From: JAMXLO01 sp963812075
GTDB lineage: Bacteria > Pseudomonadota > Alphaproteobacteria > Acetobacterales > Acetobacteraceae
Direction of reading: 5' to 3'
DNA: 64,000 bases
Assembly: GCA_963812075.1 (NCBI GenBank)
Contig: CAWETN010000010.1
Span: 558,001 to 622,000 of the forward strand
The translations under genes and the position numbers were made by a program. Below are positions 8,675 to 17,601 of this stretch, piece after piece (within the stretch, counting starts at the first letter, position 1; the number at the start of each line of letters is the position of its first letter). Under the pieces are notes generated by a model, which worked only from the letters and a program-made list of their open reading frames with translations, ran no database searches and had not been told where the DNA came from.

Positions 8675-10198
8675 CTACATCGTCGCCCCAAGCACCCAGG
8701 GCGCGAACTCCGCAGCGCCGAAGTCGAACTGCTCGCTCTTCGTCCGCGCTCCACCCGCAACCCGCAGCATAAGCTCGAAGATGCGCTGCCCGCACTGCTG
8801 CACATTCTCTTCGCCATCGAGGATCGCGCCGCAATTGACGTCCATGTCGTCTGCCATGCGCAGATACATGGGCGTGTTCGTCGCCAGCTTGATGGACGGC
8901 GCCGGCTTGCAGCCGAACACGCTGCCGCGGCCGGTGGTGAAGCATACCAGGTTGGCGCCGCCGGCCACCTGGCCGGTCGCCGACACCGGGTCGTAGCCGG
9001 GCGTGTCCATGAACACGAAGCCCTTCGCCGTCACCGGTTCGGCGTAGCCGACCACATCGACCAGGTTGGTGGACCCCGCCTTCGCCATCGCGCCGAGTGA
9101 CTTCTCCAGGATCGTCGTCAGCCCACCGGCCTTGTTGCCGGGCGAAGGGTTGGCGTTCATTTCGGCGCCCTCGCGCGCGGTGTAGTCTTCCCACCAGCGC
9201 ATCAGGCCGACCAACCTCTCGCCCACCTCGCGCGATACGGCCCGGCGCGTCAGCAAATGCTCGGCGCCATAGGTCTCGGGGGTTTCCGACAGGATCACCG
9301 TGCCGCCATGCCGCACCAGCAGGTCGCTCGCCGCACCGAGCGCGGGATTGGCGGATACGCCGGAATAGCCATCCGATCCGCCGCATTGCAGCGCCACGGT
9401 GAGTTCGCTCGCCGGCACCGGTTCGCGCCGCACATCGTTCGCCTCGGCAAGTACCTCTTTCACGAAGGCGACGCCGGCTTCGACGGTCTTGCGCGTGCCG
9501 CCCATCGACTGGATGTCCATGTTGCGGACGCGGTCCGACAGCCGCTGTTCGTCCAGCAGGCCGCGGATCTGGTTCACCTCGCAGCCCAGCCCGAGCACGA
9601 CGACATGCGAGAAGTTGGCGTGCCGCGCGTAGCCGGCCAGCGTGCGTCGCAGCACGCGCAGCGGCTCGTTCTCGGTCATGCCGCAGCCGGTCTTGTGCGT
9701 CAGCGCCACCACGCCATCGACATTGGGAAACTCCGCCAGCGGATCGTCGCCGGTGAACGGATTGCGGCGGAACACGTCGGCAACGAGGCCGGCGACATGC
9801 GCCGAGCAGTTCACCGATGTCAGGATGCCGATGTAATTGCGCGTCGCGACACGCCCATCGGGTCGGCGGATGCCGTCGAACGTCATCGGGGTGTTGGCGT
9901 AGTCGGTGGGCTTCGCATCGACGCCGTAGGCGTAGTCCTTGGCGAAGTCGCCCATCCCGCAGTTCTGCACGTGCACGTGGTGGCCGGGCGCGATCGCGTG
10001 CGAGGCGAACCCGATGATCTGCCCATAGCGGCGCACAGGCTCGCCGACGGCGATCGGTCGCACCGCCACCTTGTGACCCGCGGGGATGCGCTCGGCCGCC
10101 GCCACGCCATCGGCCACCGAGGTTCCGGGCAGCAACGTTGCGCGCGCGATCGCCACGGTATCGTCCGGGTGCAGGCGGATTATCGGCGGTGGGGCCAT
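8675..10198 (-). CDS. UxaA/GarD family dehydratase (altronate/galactarate dehydratase)
   Basis: A 507-residue iron-dependent sugar-acid dehydratase. The N-terminal ~90 residues are an SAF domain (IPAGHKVAVRPI), followed by the UxaA catalytic region with GIRRPDGRVATRNYI, a conserved HKTGCG and GLGCEVNQ. The family dehydrates D-altronate or D-galactarate; single-chain members with a fused SAF domain and this length resemble GarD. The neighbouring HpcH/HpaI aldolase and 2-hydroxyacid dehydrogenase fit a galactarate/glucarate route giving pyruvate and tartronate semialdehyde. The ATG at 10198 has AGGAGA seven bases upstream. Confidence 0.85.
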   Translation of the reverse strand: MAPPPIIRLHPDDTVAIARATLLPGTSVADGVAAAERIPAGHKVAVRPIAVGEPVRRYGQIIGFASHAIAPGHHVHVQNCGMGDFAKDYAYGVDAKPTDYANTPMTFDGIRRPDGRVATRNYIGILTSVNCSAHVAGLVADVFRRNPFTGDDPLAEFPNVDGVVALTHKTGCGMTENEPLRVLRRTLAGYARHANFSHVVVLGLGCEVNQIRGLLDEQRLSDRVRNMDIQSMGGTRKTVEAGVAFVKEVLAEANDVRREPVPASELTVALQCGGSDGYSGVSANPALGAASDLLVRHGGTVILSETPETYGAEHLLTRRAVSREVGERLVGLMRWWEDYTAREGAEMNANPSPGNKAGGLTTILEKSLGAMAKAGSTNLVDVVGYAEPVTAKGFVFMDTPGYDPVSATGQVAGGANLVCFTTGRGSVFGCKPAPSIKLATNTPMYLRMADDMDVNCGAILDGEENVQQCGQRIFELMLRVAGGARTKSEQFDFGAAEFAPWVLGATM

Positions 10199-10235
10199 GT
10201 CATGTCTCCTGGGGCAGGCAAGGCCAGGGGCACCG

Positions 10236-10312
10236 CCAAGGGCGCAGCCCTTGGAACCCTGGATGGCAAAGGCTCAGCCTTTGCTGGGGGTCGAGGGGGC
10301 AAGGCCCCCTCG
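10236..10312. repeat. Triple perfect hairpin repeat (REP-like) between two sugar-acid genes
   Basis: Three perfect inverted repeats stand in a row, each with a 3-nt loop: 10236-10254 (ccaagggc/gcccttgg), 10266-10284 (gcaaaggc/gcctttgc) and 10292-10312 (cgagggggc/gccccctcg). They fill most of the 117-base gap between the aldolase and the dehydratase genes. The constant loop size and even spacing argue against chance. Such clustered palindromes are typical of REP-type intergenic repeats and could also end or stabilise transcripts. Confidence 0.75.
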
Positions 10313-10315
10313 CAT

Positions 10316-11095
10316 TCAGGAAGCGACGTCGCCTGCCGCCTTGCGCGTCGCTGCCACTTCCGAGCGTGCCATGCGCGCCATCAGGCCGCTGTCGTTGGCG
10401 ATGGTGACGAAACGGAAGCCCATGCCGATCATGCGCGCGGCATAGGCCGACGTGCCGTTGTGCAGGCCGGCGAACTTGCCGTGCTTCTTGCAGCTTGCCA
10501 GCAGCTTCTCGTAGATCGCCAGGATGTTCGGCTCCTCGCGGTCGAGGATCGGAATCATGCCAAGCGACAGGCCCATGTCGGACGGGCCGATGTAGATGCC
10601 GCTGATGCCGGGCACCGACAGGATCTCATCGATGTTGTCGATGCCTTCCTGCGTCTCGATCATCGGGATCACCAGCACCTCGTCGTTGGCGATCTTCTGA
10701 TAGTTGCTGGCCTCGCCGTACATCGCCGCGCGGATCGGGCCATTGCTGCGCTTGCCGGCGGGCGGATACAGGCACGCCGTCGCCAGTGCCTGCGCCTCGG
10801 CCCGGTTGTTCACCATCGGGCAGACGATGCCCCATGCGCCGCCGTCGAGGCACTTGCCGATGATGCCGGGCTCGTTCCACGGCACGCGCACCAGCGGTGT
10901 AACCGGATGCGCCGTCATCGCCTGGAAGCATTGCACCATCGTCGAATAGTCCTGCACGCCGTGCTGCATATCGACAGTCACGCTGTCCCAGCCGCACTGC
11001 GCCATCACCTCGGCGGAGAAACCGGATGGAATGGCGAGCCAGCCATTGACGCAGGCCTTTCCTGCCGCAAGTCGTGCCTTGAGTTTGTTGGCCAT
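10316..11095 (-). CDS. HpcH/HpaI family aldolase (2-keto-3-deoxy sugar acid type)
   Basis: A 259-residue class II (metal-dependent) aldolase of the HpcH/HpaI family, which cleaves 2-keto-3-deoxy acids to pyruvate plus an aldehyde. Visible features are the DMQHGVQDY segment, the arginine in PLVRVPWNEP, the metal-site region GAWGIVCPMVNNRAEA and IYIGPSDMGLSLG. Next to a GarD-like dehydratase it would most simply cleave 5-keto-4-deoxy-D-glucarate to pyruvate and tartronate semialdehyde (GarL role), but rhamnonate-type substrates are possible. It is transcribed ahead of the dehydratase gene. Confidence 0.85.
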   Translation of the reverse strand: MANKLKARLAAGKACVNGWLAIPSGFSAEVMAQCGWDSVTVDMQHGVQDYSTMVQCFQAMTAHPVTPLVRVPWNEPGIIGKCLDGGAWGIVCPMVNNRAEAQALATACLYPPAGKRSNGPIRAAMYGEASNYQKIANDEVLVIPMIETQEGIDNIDEILSVPGISGIYIGPSDMGLSLGMIPILDREEPNILAIYEKLLASCKKHGKFAGLHNGTSAYAARMIGMGFRFVTIANDSGLMARMARSEVAATRKAAGDVAS

Positions 11096-11193
11096 GAGGT
11101 GCTTCCCCCGCTGCGAATGGGAGCCGCACGCTAGGCGCCGCCCCCGGAACGGTCAACGCACAGGGCGTTGGTCAACGAGCCGCTGTCAATGCG

Positions 11194-12162
11194 TCAGACG
11201 ACCTGGTTGCGCAGTGCGGTCTCGCCGCGCCACATGCGCTCGAGATTCTCCACCAGGATCTCGTTGACGTTGGCCTCGTACTGACGCGTCTCGCCGCCGG
11301 TGTGCGGCGTGATGAACACATTCGGCATCGCCCAGAGCGGCGAATTCTGCTCCGCCGGTTCCGGATCGGTCACGTCCAGCGCGGCACCGGCGATCGCGCC
11401 GTCGCGCAGCGCCTCGATCAGCGCCAATTCCACCACGCACCCGCCGCGTGCGGTGTTCACCAGGAACGCCGACCGTCGCATTGCGGCGAGCGCCTTGGCG
11501 TCGATCAGGCCCTTCGTCTCGGGCACCAGCGGGCAGGTCAACACGACGAAATCCGCTGCCGGCAGAAACGCCGGCAGTTCGGCCAGCGTGTGCACCGAGT
11601 CCGCAGCTCCTGCCCCGGCCGCCGGATCGCGGCGGAAGCCCACGACCCGCATCTCGAATGCCTTGGCCAGCTGTGCCAGCCGGCCGCCGATCCGCCCGAG
11701 CCCGACGATCAGCACCGTCTTGCCCGCCATCTCGTCTTCGCGCTGGGTCAGGTCGCCGATCATGCCGCGCCAGATGCGCTTCGCCTGGTTATCGCGCGCC
11801 TCGGGCAGCCGCCGCACCAGCGCAAGCATCAGCGACATCGCGTGCTCGGCAACCGCGCGCGCGTTCACCCCGGCCGCGCTCGCCAGCCGGATGCCGCGTG
11901 CGGCCAGCATCGCGCGGTCGAACTGGTCGGTGCCCGAGCCGATCGACTGGATGAAGCGCAGCCGCGTCGCCAGTGGGATCAGCCCGTTGTGCCACAGGCC
12001 GGACACCACGATCACGTCGGCCTCCGGCGCGCGCCGCTCGAATTCGCCGGGCTCGCGCACCTCGAAGCTGGCTATGCCGGTGTCCAGCGCATCGAAGCAT
12101 GCCTTCATCTGGTACGCCGCGTGCGCGAAGCAGACGACGAGGTCCTGCCTGGGCGGGATCAT
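11194..12162 (-). CDS. D-2-hydroxyacid dehydrogenase (glyoxylate/hydroxypyruvate reductase type)
   Basis: A 322-residue NAD(P)-dependent oxidoreductase of the D-isomer family. The Rossmann motif GLGRIGG lies near residue 155; the catalytic Arg is in NTARGG, the Glu in the DPEPAE segment and the His in TPHTGGE. It probably reduces a short 2-oxo acid such as hydroxypyruvate or glyoxylate, which fits the products of the aldolase encoded 98 bases downstream. The same transcription direction suggests one sugar-acid operon, though the gaps of about 100 bases allow separate promoters. Confidence 0.88.
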   Translation of the reverse strand: MIPPRQDLVVCFAHAAYQMKACFDALDTGIASFEVREPGEFERRAPEADVIVVSGLWHNGLIPLATRLRFIQSIGSGTDQFDRAMLAARGIRLASAAGVNARAVAEHAMSLMLALVRRLPEARDNQAKRIWRGMIGDLTQREDEMAGKTVLIVGLGRIGGRLAQLAKAFEMRVVGFRRDPAAGAGAADSVHTLAELPAFLPAADFVVLTCPLVPETKGLIDAKALAAMRRSAFLVNTARGGCVVELALIEALRDGAIAGAALDVTDPEPAEQNSPLWAMPNVFITPHTGGETRQYEANVNEILVENLERMWRGETALRNQVV

Positions 12163-12181
12163 GCGGACGCCTGCCGGGCGC

Positions 12182-12307
12182 CTAGCCCTGGCGGGCCTTC
12201 ATCCGCGGATTCTTCTTGTTGATCACGTAGACGCGCCCATGCCGACGCACCACGCGGCAATTCTTGTCGCGGGCCTTGGCGGCCCTCAGGCTGTTGCGGA
12301 CTTTCAT
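12182..12307 (-). CDS. rpmJ: 50S ribosomal protein bL36 (zinc-free form)
   Basis: A 41-residue basic protein beginning MKVRNSLRAAKARD and ending NKKNPRMKARQG, which is the alphaproteobacterial bL36. It lacks the CxxC...CxxxxH zinc ligands of the C+ form (only one Cys, in KNCRVVRR), so it is the zinc-independent type. The stop lies 19 bases beyond the start of the dehydrogenase gene, and there is no other ribosomal gene around it, which is usual for this single-gene locus in alphaproteobacteria. It is too short for most length cut-offs. Confidence 0.93.
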   Translation of the reverse strand: MKVRNSLRAAKARDKNCRVVRRHGRVYVINKKNPRMKARQG

Positions 12308-12364
12308 CGGGCGCCTCGTGAAGAGCGGCGCTGGATAAGGGCCGCACCCTCCCCTGTCAACCCG

Positions 12365-13264
12365 TCACGTGCCGGGTGCCAGCGCGTGCCAGCGGACCAG
12401 ACGGAGTCGGCCAGCCCGCATCAGTCGGAACCGTGCCATCCACAGTTCAGCCTCGCGCACCACGGCGCCAACCTGCCGCGGCGCCGGCCTGGCCAGAGCC
12501 ATCGCCTGAACCGCCGTCCGCCAGCCGTCGACCGCCTCCCGCATTTCCCAGCGCGACACGTCCTCGGCGATCCGCACGTCGAACCTGAGACGTCGCAGTA
12601 TGCCGGTCATCGCGAGTTCACTAGGCGGCGTCGCGGTACGATGATCGAGCCGTATCCAGGTGGCCACCGTCGGATCGGCCGGATCGAGCGGCAGGTCGGC
12701 CACGGCCTCCAGCAGCACAAGCTGCCCGCCTGGCTTCAGCGCCCGCGCCACTGCGACCAGCAAAGGTTCCGGCGCGGCGCCGCACAGCGCCTGCAGCACC
12801 ATGGCGTGGTGGAAGTAGTGGCGCGGAAACTGCGGCGCGGCCGGATCCCACGGCCCGACCTGCGCCCGCCGACCCAGCCCGGCGCGCTGGCTCCGGTCGT
12901 TGGCAAGCTCGACGAGGCAGGGATTAACTTCGTACCCGGTTACCCAGACGCCGAATTGCTCGGCGACCCAGCGTGGCGCCCCCCCGGTGCCGGCGCCGAC
13001 CAACAGAAGGCTGGACGCCTCCGTCAGTCCCAACGGCTTGGCGAGCCGCAGCACCTCCGCCCCGCCGCCGGGGAACAGGAAGCCCTCGCCCCACAAGGAT
13101 TCGGCGATGCCGATGCGGGCGCTGGGCCATACCGGATCGTCATCTTCGGCAGGCGCATCGAGGGGTCCAGCCAGCGGAGAGAACGGTTCAGCGGCATGGG
13201 GTGGTGGCACACCGTCAGGCAGCTGGTGCCTTCCAAGCAGCTTGCGCACCCCGTCGAGCAGCAC
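12365..13264 (-). CDS. Class I SAM-dependent methyltransferase
   Basis: About 299 residues with a Rossmann-like methyltransferase core. Motif I is LLLVGAGTGGAP near residue 115, followed by the acidic strand VTGYEVNP; motif IV-like residues lie in HYFHHAMVLQAL and the post-I region GGQLVLLEAV. The N-terminal ~90 residues are unusual and proline/acid-rich. The GTG at 13264 has GGAGG eight bases upstream; the GTG three codons earlier is too close to it. The substrate cannot be named from sequence. It lies between rpmJ and a cupin gene, all on the minus strand. Confidence 0.75.
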   Translation of the reverse strand: MLLDGVRKLLGRHQLPDGVPPPHAAEPFSPLAGPLDAPAEDDDPVWPSARIGIAESLWGEGFLFPGGGAEVLRLAKPLGLTEASSLLLVGAGTGGAPRWVAEQFGVWVTGYEVNPCLVELANDRSQRAGLGRRAQVGPWDPAAPQFPRHYFHHAMVLQALCGAAPEPLLVAVARALKPGGQLVLLEAVADLPLDPADPTVATWIRLDHRTATPPSELAMTGILRRLRFDVRIAEDVSRWEMREAVDGWRTAVQAMALARPAPRQVGAVVREAELWMARFRLMRAGRLRLVRWHALAPGT

Positions 13265-13322
13265 GATGCCCACCTCCAGGCGGCAGCATCGGGTATGACG
13301 GTTTAGGAAACGTTGAAAGCGC

Positions 13323-13658
13323 TCAGTCGAACTCGGTCAGCACGTAGCGCACCACCTCGTTGCCCACCACGCAGGGCTTGTGCCGGTGCGCGGGTCCGGC
13401 AGGGATGTGGATCATGTCGCCCGGCCCCGCCTCCACGCTGTGATCGTCGAAGCGGTAGCTGATGCGCCCGGCCAGGATGAAGATGGAATGGCCGGTCTCG
13501 CACCACGCCGCCTCAGGGGCACCGGGCGGGTCGGGCGCACGCTCCTGGTAGCGCAGCGCGATACCGAAGCCGGACACCGCCTCGCGCACCTTGAGCCGCT
13601 CGGTCACCGCCAGGAGCGGATGCGCGGCGGCGGGGAACAAATAGGGACTTCCAGCCAT
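13323..13658 (-). CDS. Small cupin domain protein
   Basis: A 111-residue single beta-barrel. The cupin signature is visible as WCETGHSIFILAGRISY followed by DDHSVEAGPGDMIHIPAGPAHRHKP, giving the G(X)5HXH-like and G(X)5PXG(X)2H elements. One His of motif 1 and two of motif 2 are present, so metal binding is possible but not certain. ATG at 13658 follows AGGACAGGA. Small cupins of this type often bind or isomerise sugars or aromatic acids; the function here is unknown. It is 50-60 bases from the genes on either side. Confidence 0.75.
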   Translation of the reverse strand: MAGSPYLFPAAAHPLLAVTERLKVREAVSGFGIALRYQERAPDPPGAPEAAWCETGHSIFILAGRISYRFDDHSVEAGPGDMIHIPAGPAHRHKPCVVGNEVVRYVLTEFD

Positions 13659-13715
13659 TCCTGTCCTTCCTCGGTCCTCGCGACAATCCCTGTCGGCCGG
13701 GGTCAGAATGTGACC

Positions 13716-14720
13716 TCAGCCTGCTCGGCGGGCAGCGATAACATGACTGCCCTCGCGCGTCGCTGCTGCCGCAGTTTCAGCTTCGGCACCTGCTGGAGTT
13801 CCCGTCATCGCATCGCGGCAGGTCTCGACCAACAGCGGCACCAGCGTACGATACTCTGGCGCCCGCGCTGCATCGCGGCGCCAGGCGAGACCGAGAGTGC
13901 GCCAGGCGCCGGCCCCGGACAGCGGGCGAAGCAGGATCTCCGTGCCAGCGGTCACGCCGGCGGCGATCGCCAGCCGGGGCAGCAAGGTCACGCCCAGGCC
14001 GCCCGCGACCATCTGCACCAGCGTGTGCAGACTGGTGGCCGCGAAGCGATCTTCGCCGTCGCGCCCGACCGCAGCGAGGTCGCACACGGCGAGCGCCTGG
14101 TCCCTCAGGCAGTGACCATCCTCCAGCAGGAGCAGACGCTCCGCAGCCAGGGCCGCGGCAGGCACGTCGGCCTGGAGCCCGAGACGGTGCCCCGGCGGCA
14201 GTGCCACCAGGAACTCGTCTCGCACGACCGGCACCGTATCGGCGCTGCCGCAGTCGCAGGGCAATGCCAGCAGCGCGGCGTCGAGCCGGTCCGTATCGAG
14301 CCGCTCGAGCAGATTCCCGGTGATGTCCTCGCAGAGCGAAAGACGCAGCTGGGGGAACCCGCGGCGCAGCACCGGCATCAGCCGCGGCAGCAGAAATGGC
14401 CCGACGGTCGGGATGACGCCAAGACGGAACGGCCCGCTCATCGGCAGGCGCGCGGCATTGACGACTTCCGCAACCGCCGCCAGTGCCGCCAGGGCGGCAC
14501 TGGCCCGTTCCACGATCTCGAGGCCGAGCGGCGTGAACACCACATGTTTGCCTGCGCCGCGATCCAGGATCGCTGCATCGAGTTGGCGCTCCAGCGCCAG
14601 GATTCCCGCCGACAACGTCGATTGCGTGACCGAACAGGCGACCGCGGCCCGGCCGAAATGGCGGCTGTCGGCGAGCGCGGTGAGGTAGCGGAGCTGCTGT
14701 GGGCTGGGCAGGGCGATCAT
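13716..14720 (-). CDS. oxyR: Hydrogen peroxide-sensing LysR regulator OxyR
   Basis: A 334-residue LysR-type regulator. The N-terminal winged HTH is about residues 5-65 (QQLRYLTALADSRHFGRAA). The OxyR hallmark is present: LEDGHCLRDQALAVC, with Cys204 and Cys213 nine residues apart, matching Cys199 and Cys208 of E. coli OxyR, which form the peroxide-induced disulfide. The ATG at 14720 has GAAGG five bases upstream. No catalase, peroxiredoxin or other usual target lies next to it. The C-terminal ~30 residues are alanine-rich and extra to the family. Confidence 0.9.
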   Translation of the reverse strand: MIALPSPQQLRYLTALADSRHFGRAAVACSVTQSTLSAGILALERQLDAAILDRGAGKHVVFTPLGLEIVERASAALAALAAVAEVVNAARLPMSGPFRLGVIPTVGPFLLPRLMPVLRRGFPQLRLSLCEDITGNLLERLDTDRLDAALLALPCDCGSADTVPVVRDEFLVALPPGHRLGLQADVPAAALAAERLLLLEDGHCLRDQALAVCDLAAVGRDGEDRFAATSLHTLVQMVAGGLGVTLLPRLAIAAGVTAGTEILLRPLSGAGAWRTLGLAWRRDAARAPEYRTLVPLLVETCRDAMTGTPAGAEAETAAAATREGSHVIAARRAG

Positions 14721-14830
14721 CGACACCTTCAATCAAAGCCGTCGATCCCATTCATTGGCACAACGGCGGCGCTGGTTCTACATGGTGCGCCGCACAATCG
14801 ACGCGAAGGCGCCGGCGAAGGCCGCCTGCG

Positions 14831-16408
14831 TCAATGCGGGTTGGAGGACTCCGCTGCCACCCACGGATCGATGCATCCGGTGGCGGCACGGCGATAGACC
14901 TCCAGCCCGTCGAACGCGGCGATCTTGCGGTAGCGCGACCAGGCGCGGGCGAAGGCGGGGTCCGAGGCGCTGAGGACGCCGACATAGTTGACCACGCCTT
15001 CCCGCTTATCGACCACGGCGATGTCCGGGCAGCCGACGATGAAGTCGTGTGCGACCCAGCGGCGGATCGGCCATGCCTTGGCACCGGCCGCGTCGAAGCG
15101 CACGCGCCAGAGTTCGCCCTTCAGGGCCCACATCGAATCGAAGCGGGACGCCCAGGCGACGCCGGTGTTGTTCACCACCGGAAAGCCCAGCGCGATCCAT
15201 TCCGAGAACGCGATGTAGGTGCGCGCCTTCTGCTGGCGGATCAGCCGCTCGAGTTTCATCACCGTGTCCTGCTCCGGCTGCACGGCGAGCGCCATCTGTG
15301 GCTCCAGCCGCTGGAAGGCGGCGACCAGGAACACGACGCAGGCGACGCCGCCGGCGGCGGCGGGCACGAGCGCACGGCGCGAGCCGGGATTGCGGTGACA
15401 CAGCGCAGAGGCCGCCCAACAGAGCAGGGCAAGGACGGTTGCAACTGTCGCGGGCAGGCGGTGATAGAACCAGTCCTTGCCGTCCATGAAGCAGATCGCA
15501 GTGCCGGTGATCGCGAACACGACCAGGGTCAGCATCACGTCGCCCTCGGGCGCGCGGCGCCGTCGGTTCCACCACAGCAGCAGCGCCACCGCCTGACCCA
15601 CCATCAGACGCAGGCTGTCGGCCAGCAGATGGCGCAGCGGCACGTCGGTGGCGCCGTACAGCGCCAGCGCCAGCGGGACGGCGCGGCGCAGGTACTGCGG
15701 GCAGAGCAGCGCCACCAGGCCGGCATAGGCCAGCATGGTGACAGCGGCGACAACCGGCATGAGGCGGAACGGGCGCAACCCGCGCAGCAGCGCAAGCGCC
15801 TCGAGCACCACGAACACACCGGCGTAGCGCGGCTTCAGCGCGCAGCCGAGGCCGGCGAGTATCCCGGCGATCAGGGCATCGCGGCGCGCTGACTGCTCGC
15901 CGCCGAGCGAGCGGGCGAACAGCGCAAGGTAGGGCAGAATCGAAGCCACCAGCAGATGTTCGCGCTGCCCGAGATCGCCGGCCGGCACCACCAGCAGCAC
16001 GGTGCCGATCGCGGCAAACACCGGCAGCCGGTCCTCGAACAGCCGGCCGCTGCCGCGCAGCAGCGATGCCGTCCACCAGGCGCAGGCCAGCACGGCGATA
16101 ACGAAGAACGGGATGGCGGTGAACTGCGCGTCGATGCCCAGCGCCCTGGCCAGCCAGATCGGGATCGCCGAAATCCAAACGATGAGCGGCGGATTGACCT
16201 CCACCACGTCGACGTAGAGTTCCCGGCCGGCCATCCAGCGGCGTGCCACGTAGAGCAGCCAGGCGACATCGTCCTTCAGCGGCGAGCGCAGCATGGTGAA
16301 CAGCACGATCGCCAGAACCGCGAGCAGCAGCAAAAGACTTGTCGCGGTGACCACCGCACGGGTGAGGGACGGTGCCGGGCGCAGTACCCGGGCCTCGGTA
16401 TGGCTCAT
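14831..16408 (-). CDS. Polytopic membrane protein, GT39/ArnT-like glycosyltransferase
   Basis: A 525-residue integral membrane protein with about ten to eleven hydrophobic segments and a soluble C-terminal domain of about 150 residues. The first periplasmic loop holds LKDDVAWLLYVARRW, whose acidic pair sits where ArnT/PMT-type transferases carry catalytic Asp residues, and then VEVNPPLIVW. This fits a polyprenyl-phosphate-sugar-dependent glycosyltransferase of the inner membrane. The acceptor is unknown. It lies 110 bases upstream of oxyR, same strand, and no partner transferase is adjacent. Confidence 0.7.
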   Translation of the reverse strand: MSHTEARVLRPAPSLTRAVVTATSLLLLLAVLAIVLFTMLRSPLKDDVAWLLYVARRWMAGRELYVDVVEVNPPLIVWISAIPIWLARALGIDAQFTAIPFFVIAVLACAWWTASLLRGSGRLFEDRLPVFAAIGTVLLVVPAGDLGQREHLLVASILPYLALFARSLGGEQSARRDALIAGILAGLGCALKPRYAGVFVVLEALALLRGLRPFRLMPVVAAVTMLAYAGLVALLCPQYLRRAVPLALALYGATDVPLRHLLADSLRLMVGQAVALLLWWNRRRRAPEGDVMLTLVVFAITGTAICFMDGKDWFYHRLPATVATVLALLCWAASALCHRNPGSRRALVPAAAGGVACVVFLVAAFQRLEPQMALAVQPEQDTVMKLERLIRQQKARTYIAFSEWIALGFPVVNNTGVAWASRFDSMWALKGELWRVRFDAAGAKAWPIRRWVAHDFIVGCPDIAVVDKREGVVNYVGVLSASDPAFARAWSRYRKIAAFDGLEVYRRAATGCIDPWVAAESSNPH

Positions 16409-16536
16409 GCTGGCGTGGTCACCCGTCCGTTTCGCTGCCCCGTCGGCGGCGCAGGAAGCCTGTCCTGCAACTCTTTCTATGGCATTTATATGATCGCCGG
16501 CGTGATTGCCACAGCGTTACTTCCGGGCAATGCCGA

Positions 16537-17601
16537 TCAGTCGGCCAGTGCGGCGTGCCGGGCGGTGATATCGGCCAGGTAGCGCGACGGCATCTCCATG
16601 AACGGCGTGCGCTGACGCAGCCACAGCGGGTGGTCTTCCGCAGTGTGCATCGCCTGGCCGGCCGGCTGCGCCGGCCATTGCGGAACCTTGAGCCAGAGCC
16701 GCAGCAGGTGACGGCGGCGCGCCATCGCCGCGTGGTCCTCGTAACCGGTGCGGCCGTGCAGCAACAGCCGGTTGTTGAGAAACTGGATGTCGCCCTCGCC
16801 GATCTCCATGTCGATATAGGTGTCGGGCGCGGCGGCGATCCGCTGCACCTCGTCCAGCGCCTCGCGCTGCACCGCGGTCATAACGGCATCCCCAGCGGCG
16901 ACCGCACGGTTGGGGTAGTCGCCGGAGAGAAACACCGAAATCTCCTCGCCCGCGCGGGCGAACACCGAGATCCGACGCACCAGCACGCCGCTGCCGTGCT
17001 CGGCATCCACCTCGCGGCGGCGGAATACGAAGCCGTCGTACAGCACCTGCAGCAGGTCCGGCCGCTCGCGCTCCAGCCGGCGATGCACGGCGATGGCGCT
17101 GCAGATCCGGCTGGCGCCACCTGCCTTGGCCGAGTGCAGGCACATCAGCGACACGACGTCGCAGGAATTGGTGTGGAAGCGCTGCGCGCCGCCGGCGTGA
17201 TAGCCGCGAGCGCCCGGCTCGATGTCGCTCACGTCGATGACGTGCCCGAGCAGCTCGCCCTGCCAGGACTGCGGCAGCGGCGTGCCGATATGCGCGCCGA
17301 GACCGAAGTAGATGCGTGCCATGTCGTCGGTGGAGTAGCGCTCGCGCGGGATTCCGCGCAGCAGCAGGAAGCCGCGGCCAAGGCGCAGTTCGTCGCGCAG
17401 TCCGCGGAGCAACCCGCCGAAGACGGGCAGCGGAAACGTGTCCGGGGTGATGGCCGGGAAATCGAGTTCGCCCAGGCTGCGCAGATGCGCCAGCGCCGCG
17501 TCGATCTCGTCCACTTCGGCGGCCGAGACCATGTGCAGGCCGTCGGTGCGGAAATCGATGCTGGCGCCGGTCCAGGCGGCGCGGTCCTGCAGGACGTTCA
17601 T
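16537..17601 (-). CDS. TauD/TfdA family dioxygenase with altered metal-binding motif
   Basis: A 354-residue protein of the Fe(II)/2-oxoglutarate dioxygenase family. The distal His282 (LLLHGRTGYED) and the downstream arginines are present. The proximal motif reads His143-Thr-Asn145 (RFHTNSCDVV), where most TauD members have His-x-Asp; the codon is AAT. If real, this loses the carboxylate ligand, so activity may be altered; a later Asp148 could be misaligned with the site. The start ATG overlaps the stop of the short Uma2 remnant by four bases. It is the last gene of a minus-strand run after the FAD oxidoreductase. Confidence 0.78.
   Translation of the reverse strand: MNVLQDRAAWTGASIDFRTDGLHMVSAAEVDEIDAALAHLRSLGELDFPAITPDTFPLPVFGGLLRGLRDELRLGRGFLLLRGIPRERYSTDDMARIYFGLGAHIGTPLPQSWQGELLGHVIDVSDIEPGARGYHAGGAQRFHTNSCDVVSLMCLHSAKAGGASRICSAIAVHRRLERERPDLLQVLYDGFVFRRREVDAEHGSGVLVRRISVFARAGEEISVFLSGDYPNRAVAAGDAVMTAVQREALDEVQRIAAAPDTYIDMEIGEGDIQFLNNRLLLHGRTGYEDHAAMARRRHLLRLWLKVPQWPAQPAGQAMHTAEDHPLWLRQRTPFMEMPSRYLADITARHAALAD

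Noticed and set aside
9257..11134. A 625-residue plus-strand open frame
   Set aside because: It runs antisense through the dehydratase, the hairpin repeat and the aldolase; composition is typical of a GC-rich shadow.
13380..14897. A 505-residue plus-strand open frame
   Set aside because: Antisense to the cupin and OxyR genes, which have clear family motifs on the other strand.
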